A stretch of DNA of 64,000 bases from Streptomyces sp. NBC_00820 (lineage in GTDB: Bacteria; Actinomycetota; Actinomycetes; Streptomycetales; Streptomycetaceae), in contig NZ_CP108882.1 in assembly GCF_036347055.1 (NCBI RefSeq), positions 4,166,501-4,230,500 of the forward strand. The letters run 5' to 3'. The first letter of the stretch is position 1; the number at the start of each line of letters is the position of its first letter. The notes under the pieces are model-generated. The model had not been told where the DNA came from and did not search any database. It was given only the letters and a program-made list of their open reading frames with translations. A program made the translations under genes and the position numbers. Of this stretch, positions 16,498 to 26,268 are shown piece after piece.

Positions 16498-18006
16498 TCA
16501 GAGCGAACAGTCCTCGTCCGGCGGCGTTTCCGGCCTTCCCCAGCCCACCTGGGACATCTCGTCGTCGTCCATGTGGGCCTGCTGACGGGCCGCGCGTCCG
16601 AGCACGAAGACGTCGTCCGCGCCGTCGAGCACGCCGCCCGAGGGATCGTCGTCCCCGTTGCGGCGCACCACGTCCCGCTCCGGCATGAGGATGTCCCGTA
16701 CGACGACGGCGCACAGGTACAGCGTGCCGAGCAGGTGCAGCGCGATCGCCCACTGGTAGCCGTGGGTCGGCAGGCCCTTGTGGGCGTCTCCGCTGGTCGT
16801 GTACGCCAGGTACATCCAGATGCCCAGGAAGTACGCCACCTCGCACGCCTGCCAGATCAGGAAGTCCCGCCACTTGGGCCGGGCGAGGACCGCCAGCGGG
16901 ACGAGCCACAGGACGTACTGCGGGGAGTAGACCTTGTTGGTGAGGATGAAGGCCGCCACCATCAGGAAGACGAGCTGGGCGAAGCGCGGCCGGCGCGGTG
17001 CGGTGAGCGTCAGCGCCGCGATGCCGAGGCAGCACGCCAGCACCAGCACGGTGGCCGCGCTGTTCACGAAGCCGGTGGTGAGCGGGGTGCTGGAGTTCTG
17101 GGCCCAGATCAGCCAGAAGGAGCCGAAGTCGACGCCCCGGTCGTGGCTGAACCTGTAGAACTTCGACCAGCCCTGGAAGGCGAACAGCATCACCGGCAGG
17201 TTCACCACGAACCAGGCGATCACCGCGCTGCCCGCCGCCTGACCGAACGCCCGCCACCTCCCCGCCCGCCAGCACAGCACGAACAGCGGGCCGAGCAGGA
17301 AGACGGGGTAGAGCTTGGCGGCCGTGGCGAGCCCCAGCAGCACGCCGAAGGCGACGGTACGGCCCCGCGACCACATGAGCATCGCGGCGGCCGTCAGGGC
17401 CACCGCCAGCAGGTCCCAGTTGATGGTGGCGGTGAGCACGAAGGCGGGGGCCACTGCGACCAGCAGGCCGTCCCAGGGGCGCGTGCGGTGCGTACGGGCC
17501 ACGCAGACGGCGATGACGGCCGCGCAGGCCATGAGCATGCCGGCGTTGACGAACCAGTACCACTGCTCCTGCTGCTGGATGCTGCCGCTGCCCGGCGTGA
17601 GCCACGCGGCGACCTCCATGAACACGCCGGTCAGCACCGGGTACTCGAGGTAGTCCATGTCGCCGGGGAGGCGGTCGAAGTACGGCACGAGCCCGTCGGC
17701 GAAGCCCCGCCCCTGGTAGAGGTGCGGGATGTCCGAGTAGCAGGCGTGCGTGTACTGCGAGCTGGCCCCGAAGAACCAGGCGCCGTCGTAGCAGGGCGCC
17801 TTCTGGACGAGGCCGAGGGCGAACATGCCGATCGCCACCAGTGCGACGACCCGTACGGGCGTCCACCAGGACGTCCCGAGCAGGGCGTACCGCCCGATGG
17901 GGCCACCGATCAGCTCACTGCCGGCCGCGGCGACCTCGTCCTGCCTGGTCGGCCGCACCGGTTCCGGCTCGTGCACGCTCGCTTGCGTCGATTCTGCACT
18001 GGGCAT
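16498..18006 (-). CDS. Multi-pass membrane glycosyltransferase (GT87-type, DUF2029)
   Basis: 502-residue polytopic protein with roughly ten hydrophobic helices and an acidic cytoplasmic tail ending RPETPPDEDCSL. Periplasmic-loop residues typical of polyprenol-phosphate-mannose-using transferases are visible (YDIPHLYQGRGF region; DYLEYPVLTG with acidic Glu; TKLYPVFLLG-like ATAAKLYPVF). It probably moves a mannose-type sugar across the membrane to lipids or proteins; acceptor unknown. ATG 18006 has AGGATG upstream; longer starts exist. It follows the PBP gene on the same strand after a terminator. Confidence 0.8.
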   Translation of the reverse strand: MPSAESTQASVHEPEPVRPTRQDEVAAAGSELIGGPIGRYALLGTSWWTPVRVVALVAIGMFALGLVQKAPCYDGAWFFGASSQYTHACYSDIPHLYQGRGFADGLVPYFDRLPGDMDYLEYPVLTGVFMEVAAWLTPGSGSIQQQEQWYWFVNAGMLMACAAVIAVCVARTHRTRPWDGLLVAVAPAFVLTATINWDLLAVALTAAAMLMWSRGRTVAFGVLLGLATAAKLYPVFLLGPLFVLCWRAGRWRAFGQAAGSAVIAWFVVNLPVMLFAFQGWSKFYRFSHDRGVDFGSFWLIWAQNSSTPLTTGFVNSAATVLVLACCLGIAALTLTAPRRPRFAQLVFLMVAAFILTNKVYSPQYVLWLVPLAVLARPKWRDFLIWQACEVAYFLGIWMYLAYTTSGDAHKGLPTHGYQWAIALHLLGTLYLCAVVVRDILMPERDVVRRNGDDDPSGGVLDGADDVFVLGRAARQQAHMDDDEMSQVGWGRPETPPDEDCSL

Positions 18007-18078
18007 GGGCCACATCCTGCCGTACGCGCCTTGCGAACCGGCCCCCGCACGGGGTGCCTGTGTCACGGGGCACGCGAA

Positions 18079-18106
18079 AGGGGCACCGGTTTCACCCGGT
18101 GCCCCT
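18079..18106 (-). terminator. Terminator after the PBP gene
   Basis: 11-bp perfect stem with a 6-base loop followed by TTT on the minus strand, 18 bases beyond the PBP stop. Confidence 0.75.
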
Positions 18107-18123
18107 GTCACGTCACGAACGGC

Positions 18124-20823
18124 TCAGTTCTTCGTCCCGCCGAAGAACCCTCCGCCGTCGCCGTTGGTGCCGTCGGCGCCGCCGTTGCCGCCTCCTCTGG
18201 TGCCGGTACCGCTCGTGTCCGTCACCGTGGGTGTGGGCGTCACACCGCCGTCGGCCGCACCGCCGGTGTCCGTGCCTCCGGTCTGGTCGCAGTTCCAGTC
18301 CCAGGCGCGGCACGTCTCGGTAGCCGTCGGCGTGGGGCTGGCCGACTCGGTGGGCGACGCGCTCGGCGACGGGGACGAGGTCTGGGTCTCGGCGACCGTC
18401 GGAGTGGGCGTCGGGCTCGGCTCGGCGTTGACCACCGTGCCGATCGGAGCCGGCGGCGGGAAGTTCATCACCGGCTGGCCCTGGAGTGCCTGCGCCATGT
18501 AGTCGTGCCAGATCTCGGCCGGGAACGAGGCGCCGTGGATCTTCTCCTGGCCACCCGTGTTGTACATCTCCAGGAACTTGCGGTTCTTGTTCTTCGCGTT
18601 GTCGTCCATGCGGAACATGCAGACCGCGGTGGACAGCTGGGGGGTGTAGCCCACGAACCAGGCGGACTTGTTGCCGTCGGTGGTACCGGTCTTGCCCGCC
18701 ACCTCACGGTTCGGCAGCTGGGCCTTGGTGCCGGTGCCCTTCTCGACCACGGTCCGCAGAACGTCGGTGACGTTGTCGGCCACCGCCTTCGAGTAGCCGT
18801 CCCGGGGCCTGTCCTCATGCGTGTAGGCCACCCCGTCCTGGTCCTTGACCTGCCTCACGGAGAACGGTTCGTTCTGCTGCCCGCTCGCCGCGAAGGTGGC
18901 GTAAGCGCCGGCCATGCGGATGGCGCTGGGGTCGGAGGTGCCGATCGAGAACGACGGGTAGTCGGCGCTGGCCAGGCTCCCCTTGAGGATGCCCGCGTCC
19001 AGAGCACTCTGCTTGACCTTGTCCAGGCCGACGTCCATACCGAGCTGGACGTAGGCGGTGTTGACCGACTGCCGCATCGCCTCACGCAGGTCGATCTTGT
19101 AGTCCGGCTTGGGGCCGACCGAGGCGTTGTCGTCGTTGGTCTGGAGCCACTCCCTGCCCTTGTCGTCGGTCCAGACCGTCCCGTCGTACTTGCGGATCTT
19201 GAGCTTGTTCTTGCCGATGTAGATGCTCTTGGGCGAGGCGACGGTCCGCGCCTCGTTCGGCTGATCGGCTCCCATTTTCGGGTTGAGCACGCCCCACTTC
19301 ATCGCCGCCGCAAGCACGAACGGCTTGAACGTCGAGCCAACCTGGGCGCCGGTCGCGTCGGCGTTGTCGGTGAAGTGCTTGGTCGCGTCCTCGCCGCCGT
19401 AGACGGCCTCGATGGCACCCGAACTCGGGTTCACGGACGCGCCGCCGAACTGGACGTACTTGTCCTCCGGCCGCTGGTCCGGCTTGATCTTCGCCGACCG
19501 GACCTTCTCGACGGCCTTCTCGAGCGCGTCGACCTTCTTCTTGTCGAAGGTCGTCCTGATCGTGTAGCCGCCCTGCTGCAGGTCGAGAGCGGTGATGTTC
19601 GTGTTGTGAACGATGTAGGACTTGGCAAGGTCGACCAGATAGCCGATCTGACCACTCAGCCGGGTGTTCGAGCGCGGGCTCTTGATGGGCGGGAGGGTGC
19701 GGTACTTGTCCCGTTCCGCGGCACTCAGGTGGCCGTACTCGACCATCTTGTCCAGGGTGTCCTGCATCTGCAGCAGGGCCCGCCTGGAGTTGTTGGTGGC
19801 GGTGGCGTTCGTATCGAGATACGTGGCGCCCGCCGGGTCGTAGTACGTGGCGCCCTTGACCAGTGCGGCGAGGAAGGCGCACTCACCCGGGTTCAGGTGA
19901 ATGGCGTCCTTGTTGAAGTACGCCCGCGAGGCCGCCTGGATGCCGTAGGCCCCCCGGCCGAAGTAGGCCGTGTTCAGGTAGCCCGCCATGACCTCGTCCT
20001 TTGGGACGGTGGCGCCGACCTTGATCGCGACGAAGATCTCCTTGAACTTCCGGGAGATCGTCTGCGACTGGTCGTTCAGCATGGCGTTCTTGACGTACTG
20101 CTGGGTGATGGTGGAGCCACCCTGCGTCTCGCCGCCCCGGGCCATGTTGAAGATGGCGCGCCCGATGCCGCTCGGGTCGACGCCGCTGTCGGTCTCGAAG
20201 GTCTTGTTCTCCTGCGAGATCACGGCATAGCGCATCTTCTCGGGGATCTTCGAGTAGTTGAGGTTCTGCCGGTTGACCTCGCCACCGGTAGCGACCATCA
20301 CCTGGCCGTTGGACCACTCGAAGATGTTGTTCTGCGACTTGGCCGCGGCCGCGACGTTCGGCACGACCACCATCGCGTACCCGACGCCCGCCACGGCCAC
20401 CAGGCTTCCGACGAAGCCGATGAACATGCCGGTGACGAGCCTCCAGGACGGCACCCAGCGCTGCCATCCGTACTTGCCCGCACGGGGATAGTCGATGATT
20501 CGTTTCTTGGCCGGCGGGGCCGAACGCCCTCTGCCGCGTCCTGGACCGGACGGGCCTCCGGGGCCTCCGCGCCGGCCGCTGGGCTCAGCGGCCCGGCGGC
20601 GGCTGCCACCACTTCTCTGCGTGGCACGGCGGGATTCGGCGCGGCCTCCGGGTTCCGGACCATAGGAGCCGGATCCGGAACCCGGCTCATAGGAGTCGGC
20701 GGAGGACCCGGTGGCGCCTCGCGGTGCCGCGCGGCGTCCGGAGGATGGGTCGGGCTGGCCGCGTCGGGCCGCGGCACGTCCGCCTCCCTGCGGCGGCGGC
20801 AGTTTGCGACGGTGCTCGCTCAT
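18124..20823 (-). CDS. Class A penicillin-binding protein (glycosyltransferase-transpeptidase)
   Basis: 899-residue bifunctional wall synthase. Order: Arg/Gly/Ser-rich cytoplasmic tail (about 1-120), one transmembrane helix (MFIGFVGSLVAVAGVGYAMV), GT51 domain with the active Glu in VISQENKTFETDSGVD and GGSTITQQYVKN, then a transpeptidase with GSTFKP (about 496), SVNTAY (about 586) and KTGTT (about 711), and a Thr/Pro/Ser tail outside the membrane ending in a Gly-rich FFGGTKN. Start 20823 is set by CGAGGAG. The GT51 motif lacks the usual His after the Glu. Divergent from padR. Confidence 0.95.
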   Translation of the reverse strand: MSEHRRKLPPPQGGGRAAARRGQPDPSSGRRAAPRGATGSSADSYEPGSGSGSYGPEPGGRAESRRATQRSGGSRRRAAEPSGRRGGPGGPSGPGRGRGRSAPPAKKRIIDYPRAGKYGWQRWVPSWRLVTGMFIGFVGSLVAVAGVGYAMVVVPNVAAAAKSQNNIFEWSNGQVMVATGGEVNRQNLNYSKIPEKMRYAVISQENKTFETDSGVDPSGIGRAIFNMARGGETQGGSTITQQYVKNAMLNDQSQTISRKFKEIFVAIKVGATVPKDEVMAGYLNTAYFGRGAYGIQAASRAYFNKDAIHLNPGECAFLAALVKGATYYDPAGATYLDTNATATNNSRRALLQMQDTLDKMVEYGHLSAAERDKYRTLPPIKSPRSNTRLSGQIGYLVDLAKSYIVHNTNITALDLQQGGYTIRTTFDKKKVDALEKAVEKVRSAKIKPDQRPEDKYVQFGGASVNPSSGAIEAVYGGEDATKHFTDNADATGAQVGSTFKPFVLAAAMKWGVLNPKMGADQPNEARTVASPKSIYIGKNKLKIRKYDGTVWTDDKGREWLQTNDDNASVGPKPDYKIDLREAMRQSVNTAYVQLGMDVGLDKVKQSALDAGILKGSLASADYPSFSIGTSDPSAIRMAGAYATFAASGQQNEPFSVRQVKDQDGVAYTHEDRPRDGYSKAVADNVTDVLRTVVEKGTGTKAQLPNREVAGKTGTTDGNKSAWFVGYTPQLSTAVCMFRMDDNAKNKNRKFLEMYNTGGQEKIHGASFPAEIWHDYMAQALQGQPVMNFPPPAPIGTVVNAEPSPTPTPTVAETQTSSPSPSASPTESASPTPTATETCRAWDWNCDQTGGTDTGGAADGGVTPTPTVTDTSGTGTRGGGNGGADGTNGDGGGFFGGTKN

Positions 20824-21186
20824 CGAACGGTTACTCCTCGGGCAGGCGCACCCGTGCGCGCCTGGAAACAGCGACTGGTTTCCGGTCCCCCCGAAATACG
20901 GATGCGGTCGGTCACGCATTCACCCGTACTGCACCGAGGACCACGACGCTCCCCAGGCATCACGCGGTTCCCGGTGGTGTGCATGCCGCACAGACTACGC
21001 ACGCGAAAACCAGCCGAGTCCCGGACTTCCCCCCAAAACAGGCAAGTTGCCTCCTGTGAATCCTTGATGTGATCCCGTTCACCGTCGCCCCTCTTGTCGC
21101 ATGGGGCAGGCCGTTCTATCGTCTGGATGTATCGAGTCGATACATCAGCGCGAGATAAAGTCGCAGTGGACCGAGAGGAGGCGATC
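20824..21186. other. Divergent gap between PBP and padR
   Basis: 363 bases that hold promoters for both genes and, near its right end, a perfect PadR-type palindrome. No further gene seen. Confidence 0.6.
21127..21145. promoter_or_regulatory. Likely PadR operator
   Basis: ATGTATCGAGTCGATACAT: perfect 9-bp arms around one base, 42 bases before the padR ATG. PadR proteins bind ATGT/ACAT palindromes, so autoregulation of padR-ino1 is likely. Confidence 0.75.
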
Positions 21187-21864
21187 ATGAGCCGTCGTTC
21201 CGGCATCCTCGAGTTCGCCGTGCTCGGACTCCTGCGCGAGTCTCCGATGCACGGCTATGAGCTGCGCAAACGACTCAATACGTCCCTGGGTGTGTTCCGG
21301 GCGTTCAGCTACGGAACTCTCTACCCCTGCCTCAAGACGCTGGTCGCCAACGGCTGGTTGATCGAGGAGCCGGACAACACCCGGGAGGACGCCGCTCCCC
21401 TCACCGGACGCCGGGCAAAGATCGTGTACCGATTGACGGCAGAAGGTAAGGAACACTTCGAGGACCTGCTCTCGCAGACCGGTCCCGACGCGTACGAGGA
21501 CGAGCACTTCGCCGCCCGGTTCGCCTTCTTCGGGCAGACGTCGCGCGATGTGCGCATGCGCGTGCTGGAAGGACGGCGCAGCCGCTTGGAAGAGCGGCTG
21601 GAGAAGATGCGGGCCTCCCTCGCACGTACCAGGGAGCGCCTCGACGACTACACGCTTGAGCTCCAGCGCCATGGGATGGAGTCCGTGGAGCGCGAAGTGC
21701 GCTGGCTGAACGAGCTCATCGAGAGCGAGCGGGCCGGGCGGGACCGTATGGGTCCCGCTTCCGGAGAGTCCGCTCAGCACGACACCACATCTGGAGCGAC
21801 GGGCGGCCTGCCCCGTCCCGGGGATCGCCCCGGGACGGATACGCCCGGCGACACCGCCACGTGA
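21187..21864 (+). CDS. PadR-family transcriptional regulator
   Basis: 225 residues. Residues 1-95 are the PadR winged helix ([56 protein letters not shown]); 110-190 form the C-terminal helical dimer arm (Arg/Glu-rich). A disordered tail of about 35 residues follows. ATG 21187 has GAGAGGAGGCGATC upstream. Its operator-like palindrome lies just before and ino1 starts 44 bases after its stop, so the two are probably one transcript. Confidence 0.95.
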   Translation: MSRRSGILEFAVLGLLRESPMHGYELRKRLNTSLGVFRAFSYGTLYPCLKTLVANGWLIEEPDNTREDAAPLTGRRAKIVYRLTAEGKEHFEDLLSQTGPDAYEDEHFAARFAFFGQTSRDVRMRVLEGRRSRLEERLEKMRASLARTRERLDDYTLELQRHGMESVEREVRWLNELIESERAGRDRMGPASGESAQHDTTSGATGGLPRPGDRPGTDTPGDTAT

Positions 21865-21908
21865 CGGCCCAGTCAGGGCCTCACTCGTACACACAGGGAG
21901 CAACCGGA

Positions 21909-22991
21909 ATGGGTTCGGTTCGCGTAGCCATCGTCGGCGTGGGCAACTGTGCCGCGTCGCTGGTGCAGGGAGTCGAGTACTACAAGGACGCCGACGCCGC
22001 GTCCAAGGTCCCCGGCCTGATGCACGTGCAGTTCGGTGACTACCACGTGCGGGACATCGAGTTCGTCGCCGCCTTCGACGTCGACTCGAAGAAGGTCGGC
22101 CTCGACCTGGCGGACGCCATCGGCGCCTCCGAGAACAACACCGTCAAGATCTGCGACGTGCCCTCCACCGGTGTCACCGTCCAGCGCGGCCACACCCTCG
22201 ACGGCCTCGGCAAGTACTACCGCGCCACCATCGAGGAGTCGGACGCCGAGCCGGTCGACGTCGTCCAGGTCCTGAAGGACAAGCAGGTCGACGTCCTGAT
22301 CTGCTACCTGCCCGTGGGTTCCGAGGACGCGGCGAAGTTCTACGCCCAGTGCGCCATCGACGCCAAGGTCGCCTTCGTCAACGCCCTCCCGGTCTTCATC
22401 GCCGGCACCAAGGAGTGGGCGGACAAGTTCACCGAGGCGGGCGTCCCGATCGTCGGTGACGACATCAAGTCCCAGGTCGGCGCCACCATCACGCACCGCG
22501 TCATGGCGAAGCTGTTCGAGGACCGTGGCGTGCGCCTGGAGCGCACCATGCAGCTGAACGTCGGCGGCAACATGGACTTCAAGAACATGCTCGAGCGTGA
22601 CCGCCTCGAGTCCAAGAAGATCTCCAAGACGCAGGCCGTCACCTCCCAGATCCCCGACCGGGACCTCGGCGAGAAGAACGTCCACATCGGCCCGTCCGAC
22701 TACGTCGCATGGCTGGACGACCGCAAGTGGGCCTACGTCCGCCTCGAGGGCCGCGCCTTCGGTGACGTCCCGCTGAACCTGGAGTACAAGCTCGAGGTCT
22801 GGGACTCCCCGAACTCGGCCGGCATCATCATCGACGCCCTGCGCGCCGCGAAGATCGCCAAGGACCGCGGCATCGGCGGCCCGATCCTGTCCGCGTCCTC
22901 GTACTTCATGAAGTCCCCGCCGGTCCAGTACTTCGACGACGAGGCCCGCGAGAACGTCGAGAAGTTCATCAACGGCGACGTCGAGCGCTAG
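21909..22991 (+). CDS. ino1: Inositol-3-phosphate synthase
   Basis: 360-residue actinobacterial-type enzyme converting glucose-6-phosphate to inositol-3-phosphate with NAD, the first step to mycothiol and phosphatidylinositol. Seen: Rossmann start [44 protein letters not shown] and the lysine-bearing [18 protein letters not shown] follows CAGGGAGCAACCGG. Downstream of padR and closed by a 14-bp hairpin. The link to mycothiol fits with the thiol-stress genes (trxBA) elsewhere in the window but is not direct evidence of co-control. Confidence 0.97.
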   Translation: MGSVRVAIVGVGNCAASLVQGVEYYKDADAASKVPGLMHVQFGDYHVRDIEFVAAFDVDSKKVGLDLADAIGASENNTVKICDVPSTGVTVQRGHTLDGLGKYYRATIEESDAEPVDVVQVLKDKQVDVLICYLPVGSEDAAKFYAQCAIDAKVAFVNALPVFIAGTKEWADKFTEAGVPIVGDDIKSQVGATITHRVMAKLFEDRGVRLERTMQLNVGGNMDFKNMLERDRLESKKISKTQAVTSQIPDRDLGEKNVHIGPSDYVAWLDDRKWAYVRLEGRAFGDVPLNLEYKLEVWDSPNSAGIIIDALRAAKIAKDRGIGGPILSASSYFMKSPPVQYFDDEARENVEKFINGDVER

Positions 22992-23084
22992 CCCGACCCG
23001 GCTCCGCGCCGAGCGCCGGCTCGCCGCGGCCCGCCATGGCTCGGTACGGCGAACACACCGAGAGAACGCTCCTGCCAGGGCTGT

Positions 23085-23117
23085 GAGGGTCCCCGGGTTT
23101 CCGACCCGGGGACCCTC
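23085..23117. terminator. Terminator after ino1
   Basis: 14-bp perfect stem (23085-23098 with 23104-23117) and a 5-base loop. Confidence 0.8.
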
Positions 23118-23139
23118 CGCGTATGTGAGGCTGGGGCTC

Positions 23140-24474
23140 ATGTCCGTCGTCCGTGACCTGCGTGTCCTGCTGCGTCTGCGCGACTTCCGACGCCTGTTGT
23201 ACGTCCGTCTCCTCTCCCAGGGCGCCGACGGCGTGTACCAGGTCGCGCTCGCCGCGTACGTCGTCTTCTCCCCGGAGAAACAGACCTCGGCCACGGCGAT
23301 CGCCTCGGCGATGGCGGTCCTGCTGCTCCCCTATTCGCTGGTCGGTCCCTTCGCGGGCGTCCTGCTGGACCGCTGGCGACGTCGGCAGGTCTTCGTCTAC
23401 GGCAATGTGCTGCGCGCTCTCCTGGCAGCGGCCACCGCCGTGCTGATGGTCACTCATGCGCCGGACTGGCTGTTCTACGTCTCCGCGCTGTGCGTCACAG
23501 CCGTCAACCGCTTCGTCCTGGCGGGCCTGTCCGCCTCGCTGCCGCGTGTGGTGGACGCCGAACGCCTGGTCCTGGCCAACTCCCTCTCCCCGACCGCCGG
23601 AACGCTCGCCGCGACCGCCGGCGGCGCCCTCGCCTTCGGCGTACGGCTCGTCGCGGCCGACCCCGATGCCACGGTGGTACTGCTGGGCGCCTGCCTCTAT
23701 TTGTGCGCGGGCCTGACGTCCCTGAGCATGGCGCCCGCACGGCTGGGCCACGAGAGGGAGGCGACGCCACCACGCCTGGGGACCGCTCTCGCCGGCACGG
23801 CTCACGAACTGCTCGCGGCCGTCCGGCACCTGGCCGGCCCCCGACGCAGGGAAGCGTCCTGGGCGCTCGCGGCGATGACCGTGATGCGGTTCGGCTACGG
23901 CGCGCTGCTGGTCCTGCTGCTCATGCTGTGTCGGTACGACCTCTCCGCCACCCCCGAGGGCGGTCTCCGGCTGCTGGGCCTGGCGCTGGCAATCTCCGGC
24001 GCGGGCTTCTTCGCCGCGGCCGTGCTGACTCCGTGGGCGGCGGGGCGGCTCGGTCCCGGCCGGTGGATCGCGGTGTGCGCAGCCGCTGCCACCGTTCTCG
24101 AACCGGCACTCGGCCTCCCGTTCGCCACCGGCCCTCTCCTGGTCGCGGCGTTCGTGCTCGGCCTGATCACCCAGGGCGCCAAGATCGCCACGGACACGCT
24201 CGTCCAGGCCTCCGTCGAGGACGGCTTCCGGGGACGCGTCTTCTCCGTCTACGACGTCCTCTTCAACGTCGCCTTCGTCGGCGCCGCGGGAGTGGCTGCC
24301 CTGATACTCCCGCCGGACGGCCACTCGGTACCCCTGGTGATTCTCGTCGCCCTCCTCTACGGCACCGTCACGGCGGCCATGACGCGCTTCGAGCGGCACC
24401 AGAACAGCGAAAAGGGCGATGTTTCACGTGAAACATCGCCCACCCCGACCAGAGAAGCCGGGTCGAGGACGTGA
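23140..24474 (+). CDS. MFS transporter
   Basis: 444 residues with about 12 hydrophobic helices and the loop LLDRWRRRQVFVYGN between helices 2 and 3, typical of the MFS-3/enterobactin-exporter-like drug and siderophore pumps. ATG 23140 is preceded by GTGAGGCTGGGG. Its last 20 codons run through a perfect parS (read as VSRET) inside a 28-bp palindrome, so the C-terminal tail is shaped by a ParB site. Substrate unknown. Confidence 0.87.
   Translation: MSVVRDLRVLLRLRDFRRLLYVRLLSQGADGVYQVALAAYVVFSPEKQTSATAIASAMAVLLLPYSLVGPFAGVLLDRWRRRQVFVYGNVLRALLAAATAVLMVTHAPDWLFYVSALCVTAVNRFVLAGLSASLPRVVDAERLVLANSLSPTAGTLAATAGGALAFGVRLVAADPDATVVLLGACLYLCAGLTSLSMAPARLGHEREATPPRLGTALAGTAHELLAAVRHLAGPRRREASWALAAMTVMRFGYGALLVLLLMLCRYDLSATPEGGLRLLGLALAISGAGFFAAAVLTPWAAGRLGPGRWIAVCAAAATVLEPALGLPFATGPLLVAAFVLGLITQGAKIATDTLVQASVEDGFRGRVFSVYDVLFNVAFVGAAGVAALILPPDGHSVPLVILVALLYGTVTAAMTRFERHQNSEKGDVSRETSPTPTREAGSRT
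24421..24434. other. parS: parS site inside the MFS reading frame
   Basis: Perfect site in the centre of a 28-bp perfect palindrome (24414-24441), read in the MFS frame as VSRET. Confidence 0.93.
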
Positions 24475-24518
24475 AAGATCCTGGCCGGACATAAGGAGGC
24501 CTGACCATGTTTCGCGTG

Positions 24519-24532
24519 GTTTCACGTGAAAC
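24519..24532. other. parS: parS site
   Basis: Perfect site between the MFS and cca genes. A decayed half copy just before it (TGTTTCGCGTGG) makes a second, larger inverted repeat, 24506-24518 with 24523-24535 (one mismatch). Confidence 0.93.
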
Positions 24533-24568
24533 ATGACCAGGCCCTCACCCTCAGCCCGACTCCAGGCC

Positions 24569-26011
24569 TCAGCTCTGCTCGGCCCACCACTCCTTGAGGG
24601 CTGCCACCGCCGCGTCGCGCTCCATCGGGCCGTTCTCCAGGCGCAGCTCCAGCATGTGCTTGTACGCCTTGCCGATGACGGGGCCAGGGCTGACGCCGAG
24701 GATCTCCATGATCTGGTTGCCGTCCAGGTCCGGACGGATGGCGTCCAGCTCCTCCTGCTCCTGGAGCTGAGCGATGCGCTCTTCCAGACCGTCGTAGGCG
24801 CGGGACAGCGCGGCCGCCTTGCGCTTGTTCCGGGTGGTGCAGTCGGAGCGGGTCAGCTTGTGCAGGCGGTCCAGAAGCGGGCCACCGTCACGGACGTAGC
24901 GACGGACCGCCGAGTCCGTCCATTCGCCGGTGCCGTAGCCGTGGAAGCGCAGGTGAAGCTCGACCAGACGCGAGACGTCCTTCACCAGCTCGTTGGAGTA
25001 CTTCAGGGCCGTCATACGCTTCTTGGTCATCTTCGCCCCGACCATCTCGTGATGATGGAACGAGACCCGGCCGTCCTTCTCGAAGCGGCGCGTGCGCGGC
25101 TTACCGATGTCATGCAGCAGCGCGGCCAGACGGAGCACGAGGTCGGGACCGTTCTGCTCCAGCGCGATGGCCTGCTCCAGCACGATCAGCGTGTGCTCGT
25201 AGACGTCCTTGTGCCGATGATGCTCGTCACTTTCCAGACGCAGGGCCGGCAGCTCGGGCAGGACGTGATCGGCCAGCCCGGTGTCGACCAGCAGGGCCAG
25301 GCCCTTGCGCGGGTGGGCGGACAGGATCAGCTTGTTCAGCTCGTCCCGGACCCGCTCGGCCGAGACGATCTCGATCCGTCCCGCCATCTCCGTCATCGCG
25401 GTGACGACCTCGGGGGCGACCTCGAAGTCCAGCTGAGCGGCGAACCGTGCGGCCCGCATCATCCGCAGCGGATCGTCCGAGAAGGACTCCTCCGGCGTAC
25501 CGGGGGTGCGCAGCACCCGGGCCGCGAGGTCCTCCAGACCGCCGTACGGGTCGATGAACGCCTTCTCCGGCAGCGCCACGGCCATCGCGTTGACCGTGAA
25601 GTCGCGGCGGACCAGATCCTCCTCGATGGAGTTGCCGTACGACACCTCGGGCTTGCGCGAGGTGCGGTCGTACGCCTCCGACCGGTAGGTGGTGACCTCG
25701 ATCTGGTAGCCGTCCTTCTGGGCACCGACCGTGCCGAAGGCGATCCCGACCTCCCAGACGGCGTCCGCCCACGGCCGCACGATCTTCAGTACGTCCTCGG
25801 GGCGCGCGTCGGTGGTGAAGTCCAGGTCGTTCCCGAGTCGGCCGAGCAGCGCGTCACGGACCGAGCCGCCCACCAGAGCAAGCGAGAACCCGGCCTGCTG
25901 AAAGCGGCGGGCGAGGTCGTCGGCAACGGGAGCGACCCGCAGCAGCTCGCTCACCGCGCGCTGCTGCGCCTGGCTCAGGGCAGCGGGAGTGTCATCGTTG
26001 GGGTTCGGCAC
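24569..26011 (-). CDS. cca: CCA tRNA nucleotidyltransferase
   Basis: 480-residue class II nucleotidyltransferase that adds or repairs the tRNA 3' CCA. Seen: LVGGSVRDALLGR with DLDFTT (metal-binding Asp pair), RRDFTVNAMA, DPLRMMRAARF, and a C-terminal HD domain (LLHDIGKPRTRRF, FHHHEMVGA). The S. coelicolor homologue was once taken for a poly(A) polymerase and has CCA-adding activity. The GTG at 26011 (VPNPNDDTPAALS) is preferred; the frame is open to 26434 but that part is arginine-rich and not conserved. Confidence 0.93.
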   Translation of the reverse strand: MPNPNDDTPAALSQAQQRAVSELLRVAPVADDLARRFQQAGFSLALVGGSVRDALLGRLGNDLDFTTDARPEDVLKIVRPWADAVWEVGIAFGTVGAQKDGYQIEVTTYRSEAYDRTSRKPEVSYGNSIEEDLVRRDFTVNAMAVALPEKAFIDPYGGLEDLAARVLRTPGTPEESFSDDPLRMMRAARFAAQLDFEVAPEVVTAMTEMAGRIEIVSAERVRDELNKLILSAHPRKGLALLVDTGLADHVLPELPALRLESDEHHRHKDVYEHTLIVLEQAIALEQNGPDLVLRLAALLHDIGKPRTRRFEKDGRVSFHHHEMVGAKMTKKRMTALKYSNELVKDVSRLVELHLRFHGYGTGEWTDSAVRRYVRDGGPLLDRLHKLTRSDCTTRNKRKAAALSRAYDGLEERIAQLQEQEELDAIRPDLDGNQIMEILGVSPGPVIGKAYKHMLELRLENGPMERDAAVAALKEWWAEQS

Positions 26012-26268
26012 AACAGAACAGGGTACGTGGCCGAGGCGACCGCGGTCGCCTCGATTGAGCGGCGTGGACGCCTCCCGCCATACCCACACAAGACCCTTCC
26101 CTTGCGGCGTACACCCGCTCTCCACTCGATACTGGATATAGAGGACGGGTCGTCGCCGTTTCCCGATCTTGTGGAGCGGTCCGCGGCACTTCACCTCCGC
26201 GAGCATCGTTACCATGCGTGGACGCACATTCCGACGACCACTGACGACGACGAGGGACGGGCGAGCGC
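26012..26268. other. Divergent promoter gap cca/DUF6049
   Basis: 257 bases, more A/T-rich than the flanks; must hold both promoters. No operator or hairpin that I can name. Confidence 0.4.

Noticed and set aside
16465..21072. A 1535-codon open frame on the plus strand
   Set aside because: It lies antisense to the GT87 and PBP genes, which have complete motifs; long antisense frames are usual in DNA this rich in G+C.
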